Assembly (NCBI RefSeq): GCF_002086635.1
Contig: NZ_MVHD01000034.1
Coordinates: forward strand, 1 to 58,047
Length of the DNA: 58,047 nucleotides
Source: Mycobacterium alsense
GTDB taxonomy: Bacteria > Actinomycetota > Actinomycetes > Mycobacteriales > Mycobacteriaceae
Direction of reading: 5' to 3'
A program made the translations under genes and the position numbers. Below the pieces are notes generated by a model that saw only the letters and a list, made by a program, of their open reading frames with translations, searched no databases and had not been told where the DNA came from. Shown here one piece after another: positions 41,012-49,359 of the stretch (the stretch's first letter is position 1; every line of letters begins with the position of its first letter).

Positions 41012-41647
41012 ATGGACCAGCCGAAGCAGATCGTGCGACGGCTGCTCGAACTCGCCGGCACCACCTACGCCGCGGAGGCCGGCATCAAGGTCCGCGACAA
41101 GCCGATGCCGCTGTTTCAGTTGCTCGTGCTGTGCATGCTCGCCAGCAAGCCGATCGACGCCGCGATCGCCACGGCGGCCGCCCGTGAGCTGTTCCGGACG
41201 GGCCTGCGCACACCGAAGGCGGTGCTCGCGTCGGACCGGCGGACCATGATCCGCGCGTTCGGGCGCGCGCACTACGTGCGCTACGACGAAAGTTCGGCCA
41301 CCCGGCTCACCGACATCGCCCAGCGTGTGCGCGGCGACTACTCCGGCGACCTGCGCGCAATCGCCGAACGCAGCCGCCACGATGTCGCCGAGGCGAAGCG
41401 GATGTTAAAGGGCTTCAAGGGAATTGGCGACACCGGCGCCGACATCTACCTGCGCGAGGTGCAAGACGTCTGGACCTGGGTGCGGCCGCACTTCGACGAC
41501 CGCGCCACCGCGGCGGCCAAGCAGCTCGGCCTGCCGGCGCAACCGGGCAAGCTGGGGGCGCTGGCGCAGGGTGCCAACGCGCAACTGGCCGCGGCCCTGG
41601 TCCGGGCCTCGCTCGACGAGGATCTGCGCCGGCGGGTGGCCGGATGA
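41012..41647 (+). CDS. Endonuclease III-like helix-hairpin-helix protein
   Basis: The 211-residue protein resembles HhH-GPD DNA glycosylases: LVLCMLASKPIDAAIATAAA near residue 38 and the helix-hairpin-helix LKGFKGIGDTGADIYLREVQ near 131. The usual catalytic Lys after the hairpin and the C-terminal 4Fe-4S cysteines are not seen, so it may bind DNA without base-excision activity, or belong to an uncharacterised branch. Start ATG at 41012. It lies between the TfoX-like and DUF72 genes on the same strand. Confidence 0.8.
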   Translation: MDQPKQIVRRLLELAGTTYAAEAGIKVRDKPMPLFQLLVLCMLASKPIDAAIATAAARELFRTGLRTPKAVLASDRRTMIRAFGRAHYVRYDESSATRLTDIAQRVRGDYSGDLRAIAERSRHDVAEAKRMLKGFKGIGDTGADIYLREVQDVWTWVRPHFDDRATAAAKQLGLPAQPGKLGALAQGANAQLAAALVRASLDEDLRRRVAG

Positions 41648-41654
41648 ACCGCCG

Positions 41655-42380
41655 TTGACGATCCGGATCGGCACGTCCGGCTGGTCCTACCACCATTGGG
41701 CGGACGTGCTGTACCCGCCCGGCCTGCCCTCGGCGCGCCGGTTGGCTCGCTACGTCGAGGTTTTCGACACCGTCGAGCTGAACGCGAGTTTCTATCGCTG
41801 GCCCAAGGACGCCACGTTCGCCGGGTGGCGCGATCAGCTGCCCGAGGGCTTCAGGATGTCGGTCAAGGCGCACCGCGGGCTGACCCACTACCGTCGGCTG
41901 TCCTCGCCCGAGCCGTGGATCGAGCGGTTCGAGCGATGCTGGCAGCTGCTGGGTGATCGCCGCGGGGTGCTGCTGGTGCAGCTGCATCCCGAGCAGCAGC
42001 GCGATGACGCCCGCCTGGACGCGTTTTTGCGCGCCGTCCCCGAGTCGATCCGGGTGGCCGTCGAGCTGCGCCACCCGTCGTGGAACGACCCCGCCGTGTA
42101 CGAAACCCTGGAACGCCGCCGCGCCGCGTACGTGGTGATGAGCGGCGCCGAGTTGGCGTGCGTCCCGCGGGCCACCACCGACCTGGTGTACGTCCGGATG
42201 CACGGACCCGAGCCCGCCTCGATGTACACCGGTTCCTACACGGCCGACGACCTGCGCTGGTGGGCGGGCCGCGTCGCCGAGTGGGACCACGAGGGCCGCG
42301 ACGTGTGGATGTATTTCAACAACGACCTGGGCGGCCACGCGGTCCGCAACGCGCTGACCTTGCGGGAACTCCTGGGCTAA
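41655..42380 (+). CDS. DUF72-family protein
   Basis: The 241-residue product is a TIM-barrel-like DUF72 protein: IRIGTSGWSYHHWADVLYPPG at the start, VELNASFYRWPKDATFAGW near residue 37, FRMSVKAHRGLTHYRRL near 62, VAVELRHPSWNDPAVYETL near 135, and the C-terminal DVWMYFNNDLGGHAVRNA. The start is TTG at 41655; no ATG or GTG in frame nearby gives the conserved N-terminus. The family is widespread but functionally unassigned, with a fold like that of xylose isomerase-type enzymes. Confidence 0.87.
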   Translation: MTIRIGTSGWSYHHWADVLYPPGLPSARRLARYVEVFDTVELNASFYRWPKDATFAGWRDQLPEGFRMSVKAHRGLTHYRRLSSPEPWIERFERCWQLLGDRRGVLLVQLHPEQQRDDARLDAFLRAVPESIRVAVELRHPSWNDPAVYETLERRRAAYVVMSGAELACVPRATTDLVYVRMHGPEPASMYTGSYTADDLRWWAGRVAEWDHEGRDVWMYFNNDLGGHAVRNALTLRELLG

Positions 42381-42394
42381 GTAGGCTGGCGCAC

Positions 42395-43627
42395 ATGGCC
42401 AGCTCGAGCGCATTCGTCATCATCGGCGGCGGACTTGCCGGAGCCAAGGCGGTGGAAGCCTTGCGCGGCAACGGGTTTGACGGCCAGATCATCCTGTTCG
42501 GCGCCGAGAACCAGTTGCCCTATGAACGTCCCCCGTTATCCAAGGAGTTTCTGGCCGGGAAGAAGTCGCTCGCGGAGTTCACCGTGCACGACGCCGACTG
42601 GTATCGCGACAACCGCGTCGACCTGAGGCTCGGCGCGCGGGCGTCGTCCGTGGATGCCCAAAAGCACACCGTCGGGCTTGCCGACGGCACCGCGGTGGCC
42701 TACGACAAGCTGCTGCTGGCGACGGGATCGGACTCCCGGCGCCCACCGATACCCGGATCCGACGTCGAGGGGGTGCACTACCTGCGGACCTACGACGACG
42801 CCGAGGCGCTGAATTCCATTCTCACCGAGGGTTCTTCGCTGGCCGTCGTGGGCGCGGGGTGGATCGGGCTGGAGGTGGCCGCCGGCGCCCGGCAGCGCGG
42901 CGTCGACGTGACGGTCGTCGAGACCGCCGGCCAGCCGCTGCAGGCCGCGTTGGGGGAAACCGTCGGCGCGGTGTTCGCCGACCTGCACCGCGAGCACGGG
43001 GTCGATTTGCGGCTGCGCGCGCAGGTCGAGGAGATCACCGCCGACGGCGGTCGAGCCACCGGGCTGCGGATGCGCGACGGGTCGACGGTCGCCGCAGACG
43101 CCGTGCTGGTGGCCGTCGGCGCCAAGCCCAACGTCGAACTCGCCGAGGGGGCCGGGCTGGCCATGGGCGAGGGCGGTGTGCTCGTCGACGCGTCGCTGCG
43201 CACCAGCGACCCCGACATCTACGCCGTGGGCGACATCGCCGCCGCCGAACACCCGCTGTTCGCCGCCCGCATCCGCACCGAACACTGGGCCAACGCGCTC
43301 AAACAGCCCGCGGTCGCGGCGGCCGGAATGCTCGGCAACCCGGGCGAATACGCCGAGCTGCCCTACTTCTTCACCGACCAGTACGACCTCGGCATGGAAT
43401 ACGCCGGCCACGCCCCGAGCTTCGAGCGGGTGGTGTTCCGCGGCGACGTGGCGGGCCGGGAATTCGTCGCGTTCTGGCTCGACGCCGACGACCGGGTGCT
43501 GGCCGGGATGAACGTCAACATCTGGGACGTGCTCGACGACGTCAAGGCCCTGATCCGCGCGCAGGCCCCGGTGGACGTCGAGCAACTGGCCGACCCGAAG
43601 TCACCCCTGGGCGAGCTACTGGCCTGA
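42395..43627 (+). CDS. FAD-dependent ferredoxin/rubredoxin reductase-type oxidoreductase (Rv1869c-like)
   Basis: The 410-residue protein has an N-terminal FAD Rossmann motif (FVIIGGGLAGAKAVEAL), the central NAD(P)H motif VVGAGWIGLEVAAGARQRG near residue 150, the ATGSDSRRPP link near 110 and the C-terminal FAD-binding DPDIYAVGDIAAAEH near 273. It resembles ferredoxin reductases that feed P450 or dioxygenase systems. The window carries two P450s that need electrons, but no ferredoxin other than Bfd is adjacent, so its partner is unknown. It overlaps the convergent SDR-fusion gene by 12 bp. Confidence 0.93.
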   Translation: MASSSAFVIIGGGLAGAKAVEALRGNGFDGQIILFGAENQLPYERPPLSKEFLAGKKSLAEFTVHDADWYRDNRVDLRLGARASSVDAQKHTVGLADGTAVAYDKLLLATGSDSRRPPIPGSDVEGVHYLRTYDDAEALNSILTEGSSLAVVGAGWIGLEVAAGARQRGVDVTVVETAGQPLQAALGETVGAVFADLHREHGVDLRLRAQVEEITADGGRATGLRMRDGSTVAADAVLVAVGAKPNVELAEGAGLAMGEGGVLVDASLRTSDPDIYAVGDIAAAEHPLFAARIRTEHWANALKQPAVAAAGMLGNPGEYAELPYFFTDQYDLGMEYAGHAPSFERVVFRGDVAGREFVAFWLDADDRVLAGMNVNIWDVLDDVKALIRAQAPVDVEQLADPKSPLGELLA

Positions 43628-45730
43628 CGTCTCGACCGGGGTCCAACTCCCGTCGATGACGTCGGGCGGCCGCTGGACCACCAGGCGCTCCCGCTCGGCG
43701 CGCCGGCGCTTGATCCGCAGCCGGGCGTCGGCCGGCATGCTGACCAGCTCGTCGGCGGTCAGGTAGTAGACGTCGTCGACGGCGTCGATCAGGTCGGCCG
43801 CGACCCGCCGAGATCCCAACTCGCGCAACGTCATCCGTAGCTGGTGGGTGAACCGTATCGTGGTGTCGTGGGCCAGCTCTCGCGACCCGCGGGCGTTGGC
43901 GGCGATGCGCCGGGCCAGGTTCGGCGGCGGGACCCCCTCGGCGGGCGCGTCACCGCCCTCGACGACCTCGGCGGCCGCCTTGAGCAGCATGGCCGGGTCG
44001 TCGCCGAACACCGCGCTTTCCAGCTCGGCCTCGCCGGGCCCGCGGTGCCCGATCCGGGCGACGGCGGCGTCCAGGGCGGCGGCGGTGTCGGGCGACAACG
44101 CGCGGACGCTGCCGACGTTGCCCTCGGCGGCCAGCGCGCTCAACGGCGGGTCGGCCCTCAGCGCCGCCGCCAGCTTGGCCGTCTCGGCCGCGATGCGGGT
44201 GCTCTCCATGACCATGCCCAGCCCGGACACCCTGGACGCCGCCCGGGTGTGCTCGAGCGCCGCCGCGGTGACCCCGGAGTCGATCAACCACAACGCCGTG
44301 AGGATCCAGCCCTGGTGGATGCGGTCCCGCAACAGCGGCACCTGGACCTCCAGCGCCGCGTCCGGCAGCGCCGCCACCAGCGCGGGGTCCAGGCACTCCG
44401 CGTCGGCGGCCGCGCCGTAGGCCCGTGTGTCCGGCTTGAGGTGGCGCATCAGGGTCAGTGACCGCGCCGCGACGACCGCCTTGGCCATCGACCCCAGCGC
44501 GCCCTCGGCCAGCTTCGGCTCGCCGAACGGCAGGACGTCGCCCACCTGCGGCTGGTCGACCAGGGCGTGGCGGGCGACGGCGTCCTGGTCCCAGCCGGGC
44601 AGCTGGGTCGCGGCGACGACGTTGGCCGACACCCCGACGTAGGCGCGATGGCCGAACACCGCGATGGCCCGGCTGGCCCACTCGTCGTCGACCACGCCGC
44701 CGAGCGCGAGGACCTGACCCACCACCCGGCTGGCCGCGCGCAGCCCGCTCAGCTGGACATCGAGCGTCATCGGGGTCAGCGGACCCGGCAGCGCCTCCGC
44801 CAGTCTTGCCGCACTGAACACCGGAAACCGGGGATCGATCCGGTCGTCGAATTCGCCCTCCATGCCCTCGGGGGCCGCGCTGTGCACGTGGTCGGGCGGC
44901 CGGGGGCGCGGGAGCACCTCCACCGGAAGGGCCAGCCGGCGGTCGTGGCCTATCGCGCCCGCGGGATGGAGCCGCCGCCCGACCAGCCCGCGCGCGGTGT
45001 CGGCGACCGCGTCGAGCGCTTGCCACCCGAATTGGAATCCCCAATCCTCTTGTGCCGCAGTGATATCCATGTCCGGTATCAATTGCGGCCAGCTGCGGAC
45101 CCGATGCAGCGGCGCGCGCGGGTCGACGGCCCGCAGCAGCCGCCACGCGGTGATGACGTTGGTGGTGTCGGGGGTGGCGAGGTCCACCACGCCGGTGCGG
45201 TCGGTGTTCAGCGAGAACACCAGGAAACGCACCAGGTCGTCGACGTGCAGGACCCGCATGGGCTCGTTGGAGGGCTTGCTGCGCAGCAGGGTGGCGACGG
45301 TGCGGCACACCATCCAGTCGAGCTGGCGGCCGAGCGGCGGTGCGATCCGGATGACGAGGTTGGGCGCCCAACTGCCGGACACCAGCTCCTCGGCCTGCCC
45401 GTACAGCTCGGGCCGGCCCGCGGCCTGGGACACGAACAGCAGCCGCGCGCCCGCGCGGGCGGTCGCGTGGGTCACGTGGGCCAGCCCGTCGATGTCCGCG
45501 CTGCCCGGCGCGCCGGTTTCGATCGGCGCCAGGTGGAGCACGGCGTCGGCGTCGTCGGCCAGGTCCTGCAGGACGGGGTGGCGCACCGGCGCGCAAACGA
45601 ACTCGACGCCGGGATCCAGGTAGGGGTGCGGGTGCTCAGCGATCCCGGCCACCGTGTGCCCGGCGGCGATCAGCTGGCGTGCGACCAGCCTCCCGACCGC
45701 GCCGGTGGCGTCGGTAACCAGGACCCGCAA
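43616..45730 (-). CDS. Large SDR-domain fusion protein (Rv1868-like)
   Basis: The 704-residue protein starts with an extended SDR/NAD-epimerase domain (VTDATGAVGRLVARQLIAAG, to about residue 265). The C-terminal 420 residues include a helical region ending in DDVYYLTADELVSMP near 668, similar to the segment that precedes the swivelling His domain in PEP-utilising enzymes and rifamycin phosphotransferases. The phosphohistidine domain itself is absent. Length and position match Rv1868. The SDR part has a degenerate glycine motif, so catalysis is uncertain. It is convergent with, and overlaps, the flavoprotein gene. Confidence 0.85.
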   Translation of the reverse strand: MRVLVTDATGAVGRLVARQLIAAGHTVAGIAEHPHPYLDPGVEFVCAPVRHPVLQDLADDADAVLHLAPIETGAPGSADIDGLAHVTHATARAGARLLFVSQAAGRPELYGQAEELVSGSWAPNLVIRIAPPLGRQLDWMVCRTVATLLRSKPSNEPMRVLHVDDLVRFLVFSLNTDRTGVVDLATPDTTNVITAWRLLRAVDPRAPLHRVRSWPQLIPDMDITAAQEDWGFQFGWQALDAVADTARGLVGRRLHPAGAIGHDRRLALPVEVLPRPRPPDHVHSAAPEGMEGEFDDRIDPRFPVFSAARLAEALPGPLTPMTLDVQLSGLRAASRVVGQVLALGGVVDDEWASRAIAVFGHRAYVGVSANVVAATQLPGWDQDAVARHALVDQPQVGDVLPFGEPKLAEGALGSMAKAVVAARSLTLMRHLKPDTRAYGAAADAECLDPALVAALPDAALEVQVPLLRDRIHQGWILTALWLIDSGVTAAALEHTRAASRVSGLGMVMESTRIAAETAKLAAALRADPPLSALAAEGNVGSVRALSPDTAAALDAAVARIGHRGPGEAELESAVFGDDPAMLLKAAAEVVEGGDAPAEGVPPPNLARRIAANARGSRELAHDTTIRFTHQLRMTLRELGSRRVAADLIDAVDDVYYLTADELVSMPADARLRIKRRRAERERLVVQRPPDVIDGSWTPVETSGQ

Positions 45731-45859
45731 CCTGCGTCACCTCCTGAAACCGCCCAACCATGCAAACCGACAATAGGCACGTCGCCGTTACCCTACGCGA
45801 CCGTTACCGCTGCTGAGGCCCGCTTGGGCCGGCTGGCCCGGCGTGATTCGCGCGGTCGG

Positions 45860-47347
45860 CTACCGCAGCGCCGCGCTGCCGTCGGCGCCGACGGCAACCT
45901 TGGCGCCACCGATATCTTCGCGCACCGTCGCTTCGGCGGCGGCGGGATCGGTGATGACGGCCAGGGTGCGCGACCCGTCGGGGGTGCGCACCGCCACGAA
46001 GGCTTTCTCGGGTTTTCCCTCGCGGTCGAACGGCGTGGTCCAGGACTCGACGGTCCCGACGCCTTCCCACTCGACCAGCCCGTCGCGGGTGGGCTCCCGG
46101 TCCACCGCGGGCTGGGCGTCTTCCCAGCGGAACCCGGCCGGCGGCGGCTCGCTGCCGTAGACGCCGAAGCTGTGTTTGGTCAGGTAGCCCCCGTTGGCGG
46201 TGACGAGGGCGCGGCGCCCGGGATTGGCCACCAGCAGCTCGGCCGTGGTGGCGATGGAATGCATCACGTAGTTGCTCCACGGGCCGCCCGCGAACGTCAA
46301 GCCACCGGTGACGGTGAGCGGGCGGGCGGGGTCGTCGGTGCCGAGCCCGAGCTCGGCCGCCGCGACCTGGACGGCCGACGGGAAGCACGAGTACAGGTCG
46401 ACATAGTCCACGTCGTCGATGCCCAGGCCGGCCAGCTGCAGCGCCCGCGCGCCGGCGATCCGGATGGCCACCGAGCGGTGCAGCTCGTCGCGCTCGGCGA
46501 CGGCCGGGGTGTCGTGCGCGTCGGTGCCCGCGTGCGGGAAGACCCACCGTTCGGCGGGGATGCGCAGGTGCCTCGCTCGCTCGACCGACGTCAGGACCAG
46601 CGCGGCGCCCTGGTCGACCATGTTGTTGGAGTTCATCAGCTTGGTGTAGGGCCAGCTGATCATCCGGTTCTGCGGGCCGGGCCGCGCGATCTCCTCGGCG
46701 GTGACGGGTTTGCGGATCCAGGCGTGCGGATTGTCGACCGCGACGGCGTTGAACCGGGCCCACAGCCGGCCGATGCGCTCGATGTGCTCCCCGGGCGACT
46801 CTCCGTTGGCGATGCGCAGCGCCTGCTCGAACAGCGGGTAGACGTAGGCGGGCCGGTCGAGCCGGATGCGGATCTCGGCGTCGCCGGCCATCGGGACGTC
46901 GTCGTCGGTGACCGTGGCCATCGGGACGGACGGGTCCTGCGCGGTCCATTCGAGCCGGCCGCCCCGGGCCTTCAGGGCCCGGCGGGTGCGCCAGGTCTCG
47001 GCGCCGGCCAGCAGCACGACGCCGGCGCGGCCGCGCCGGATGTCCAGGCAGGCCTGGTTCACCAGCGACTGCGGCACGTTGCCGCCCACGGGGCTGTACA
47101 GGGTGCCGAAGTCGGTCGCGCCGAGCCGCTCGCCGAGCAGCAGCCCGGGGTCGCGGTACTGAGCGGACAGGATGTTCACCACGCGGATGGAGTCCACGGC
47201 CTCGATCACCCGGGCGTCCGCGGCCCGCCGCGCGGCGGCGACCATCAGGTCGACCGGTTCGACGGAGCGCGCCGACGGGTCGACGTCGTCGCGGTGGTTG
47301 ACCTGGCCGTGGCCGATCAGCACCGGTGTCCTGGGGTCGAGAGGCAT
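45860..47347 (-). CDS. Thiolase-like acetyl-CoA acetyltransferase-family protein (Rv1867-like)
   Basis: The 495-residue product has a thiolase-like N-half: DPRTPVLIGHGQVNHRDD at the start, GGNVPQSLVNQACLDIRRGR near residue 88 with a Cys at about the nucleophile position, VVLLAGAETWRTR near 110. Later come VDLYSCFPSAVQVAAAELGLG near 314 and TGGLTFAGGPWSNYVMHSIA near 346. An OB-like C-terminal stretch begins near 410. The second Cys and the canonical C-G-L-G-H loop of degradative thiolases are missing, so it may be a non-condensing or SCP-x-like homologue. The Rv1866 counterpart expected next to it is absent. Confidence 0.87.
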   Translation of the reverse strand: MPLDPRTPVLIGHGQVNHRDDVDPSARSVEPVDLMVAAARRAADARVIEAVDSIRVVNILSAQYRDPGLLLGERLGATDFGTLYSPVGGNVPQSLVNQACLDIRRGRAGVVLLAGAETWRTRRALKARGGRLEWTAQDPSVPMATVTDDDVPMAGDAEIRIRLDRPAYVYPLFEQALRIANGESPGEHIERIGRLWARFNAVAVDNPHAWIRKPVTAEEIARPGPQNRMISWPYTKLMNSNNMVDQGAALVLTSVERARHLRIPAERWVFPHAGTDAHDTPAVAERDELHRSVAIRIAGARALQLAGLGIDDVDYVDLYSCFPSAVQVAAAELGLGTDDPARPLTVTGGLTFAGGPWSNYVMHSIATTAELLVANPGRRALVTANGGYLTKHSFGVYGSEPPPAGFRWEDAQPAVDREPTRDGLVEWEGVGTVESWTTPFDREGKPEKAFVAVRTPDGSRTLAVITDPAAAEATVREDIGGAKVAVGADGSAALR

Positions 47348-47468
47348 ACCGACGAATTTAGCGTGGCTATGGATCGGGCCGGCCCGCGGCCGGTGCGCCG
47401 CCGAGCGTCGCGCCGTAGCGCGTCGGCTATCGTCGCAGGCCGCGGACCACCCAGGGAGGACTTCACCG

Positions 47469-48371
47469 ATGAGCGCCCACTTGAGCTACGTCGAGGCCGT
47501 GGTCGTCGGCGCGTTTCAGGGCGTCACCGAGCTGTTCCCGGTCTCCAGCCTCGGGCACGCGGTGCTGGTGCCGGCGCTCGTCGGCGGCCAGTGGGCGCGG
47601 GACCTCAACGTGTTCACCCCCGATTCTCCGTACCTGGCGTTCATCGTCGGCCTGCACGTCGCCACCGCCGCCGCGCTGCTGGTGTTCTTCTGGCGCGACT
47701 GGTTGCGCGTCGTGGCCGGCTTCGTCTCGTCGCTGCGCCGCCGCCGCGTCCAGACGCCCGACGAGCGGCTCGCCTGGCTGATCATCGTGGCCACCATCCC
47801 GGTCGGGCTGGCCGGGTTGGCGCTCGAACACTCGTTCCGCACCACGCTGGGCAAACCCGTCCCCGCGGCGGCGTTCCTGTTGGTGAACGGGATCGTCATG
47901 TACGTCGGCGAGGTGTTGCGCCGCCGCGTGTCACCCGCCGGCGACGGGGAGCACGCCGACCACGCCGCCGAAGCCATCGACAACCGGCTGGCCGAGCTGC
48001 CGATGCGCCGAGGGCTGCTGATCGGCGCCTCCCAGATCCTGGCGCTGTTTCCCGGTATCAGCCGATCGGGCATCGCGATCGTTGCCGGGCTGTGGCGCGG
48101 CCTGTCGCACGAGGACGCCGCCCGGTTCTCCTTTCTGCTGGCCACGCCGATCATCCTGGCCGCCGGGGTCTACAAGATCCCGGACCTGTTCGGGCCGCGC
48201 GCGGCGGGGATCGGCGGGCAGGTCCTGGCCGGCAGCGTCGCCTCCTTCGTCTGCGCCTACCTGGCCGTGCGGTATCTGACCCGGTATTTCCAGACGCGCA
48301 CGCTCACGCCGTTCGCCGTCTATTGCGCGGTGGCGGGCGGCGCCGGGCTGGTGTGGCTGGGATTGCACTAG
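47469..48371 (+). CDS. Undecaprenyl-diphosphatase, UppP/BacA family (extra copy)
   Basis: The 300-residue polytopic protein has both BacA signatures: GAFQGVTELFPVSSLGHAVL near residue 14 and LFPGISRSGIAIVAGL near 196, with about eight membrane helices. It dephosphorylates undecaprenyl diphosphate to recycle the wall-lipid carrier and can confer bacitracin tolerance. The M. tuberculosis uppP (Rv2136c) lies elsewhere, so this is probably a second copy; variants such as SSLGHAVL instead of SSSGHL mark a divergent subgroup. The ATG at 47469 follows GGAGGA about 10 bases upstream. Confidence 0.93.
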   Translation: MSAHLSYVEAVVVGAFQGVTELFPVSSLGHAVLVPALVGGQWARDLNVFTPDSPYLAFIVGLHVATAAALLVFFWRDWLRVVAGFVSSLRRRRVQTPDERLAWLIIVATIPVGLAGLALEHSFRTTLGKPVPAAAFLLVNGIVMYVGEVLRRRVSPAGDGEHADHAAEAIDNRLAELPMRRGLLIGASQILALFPGISRSGIAIVAGLWRGLSHEDAARFSFLLATPIILAAGVYKIPDLFGPRAAGIGGQVLAGSVASFVCAYLAVRYLTRYFQTRTLTPFAVYCAVAGGAGLVWLGLH

Positions 48372-48471
48372 CGGTTACACCGGCCGCGGGGGCATTTGCG
48401 CCGCGCGCCGCCGAGTGCTGTGCTTACCCCATCGCCTACCTGACACCCGTCAACTTCCGGGGAGGACGAAC

Positions 48472-49329
48472 ATGGCAGACACCGCAGTGGGCCTGAAGGT
48501 CCAAGACAAGGTCCGGCAAAAGGTAATCGTGATCACCGGCGGGGCGCGGGGAATCGGCCTGGCGACCGCGACCGCGCTGCACAACCTGGGCGCCAAGGTC
48601 GCGATCGGCGACATCGACGAGGTGCGGGTCAAGGAGTCGGGCGCCGCGCTGGGCCTCGACGTCTACGGCAAACTCGACGTCACCGACCCGCACTCGTTCG
48701 CCGACTTTCTGGACGACGTCGAGCGGCAACTCGGCCCGATCGACGTGTTGGTCAACAACGCCGGCATCATGCCCGTCGGCCGGATCATCGACGAGCCGGA
48801 CGCGGTCACCCGCCGCATCCTCGACATCAACGTCTACGGCGTGATGCTGGGCAGCAAGCTGGCGGTGCAGCGCATGGTCCCCCGCGGGTCCGGACACGTC
48901 ATCAACGTCGCCTCGCTCGCCGGCGAGCTCTACGCCGTCGGACTGGCCACCTACTGCGCCAGCAAGCACGCGGTGGTGGCGTTCACCGACTCGGCCCGGC
49001 TGGAGTACCGCAAGGCCGGCGTGAAATTCTCCATGGTGTCGCCGACGTTCGTCAACACCGAACTCACCGCGGGCACCGCCGGCGTCAAGGGCTTAAAGAA
49101 CGCTGAACCGGCCGACATCGCCGACGCGATCGTCAAGCTGGTGGCCCGCCCCAAGCCCAGGGTGCGGGTCACCCGCGCGGCCGGCGCGATGGTCGCGGCG
49201 CAGAAGTTCTGGCCGCGCCGGATGGCCGAGGGCTTCAACCGCATCCTCGGCGGCGAGCACGTCTTCACCGACGACGTCGACGTCGAGAAGCGCCGCGCCT
49301 ACGAAGCCCGCGCCCGCGGCGAGGAGTAG
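48472..49329 (+). CDS. Short-chain dehydrogenase (Rv1865c-like)
   Basis: The 285-residue SDR has the cofactor motif VITGGARGIGLATATAL near residue 19, N-N-A-G in VLVNNAGIMPVG near 92, and catalytic YCASKHAVVAF near 159 with the preceding Ser in VINVASLAGELYAVG. The acidic residue after the second strand (IGDIDEV) favours NAD. The C-terminal extension (after about residue 220) is like other mycobacterial lipid-type SDRs. GGGGAGGA precedes the ATG. The substrate is unknown. Confidence 0.93.
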   Translation: MADTAVGLKVQDKVRQKVIVITGGARGIGLATATALHNLGAKVAIGDIDEVRVKESGAALGLDVYGKLDVTDPHSFADFLDDVERQLGPIDVLVNNAGIMPVGRIIDEPDAVTRRILDINVYGVMLGSKLAVQRMVPRGSGHVINVASLAGELYAVGLATYCASKHAVVAFTDSARLEYRKAGVKFSMVSPTFVNTELTAGTAGVKGLKNAEPADIADAIVKLVARPKPRVRVTRAAGAMVAAQKFWPRRMAEGFNRILGGEHVFTDDVDVEKRRAYEARARGEE

Positions 49330-49359
49330 GGACGGGCACGGACGGGAACAATCGACGGG

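Noticed and set aside
44567..48496. A 1309-codon open frame on the plus strand
   Set aside because: It runs antisense to the Rv1868- and Rv1867-like genes and across UppP in a wrong frame. It is Arg/Gly/Asp-rich low-complexity translation typical of GC-rich shadow frames.
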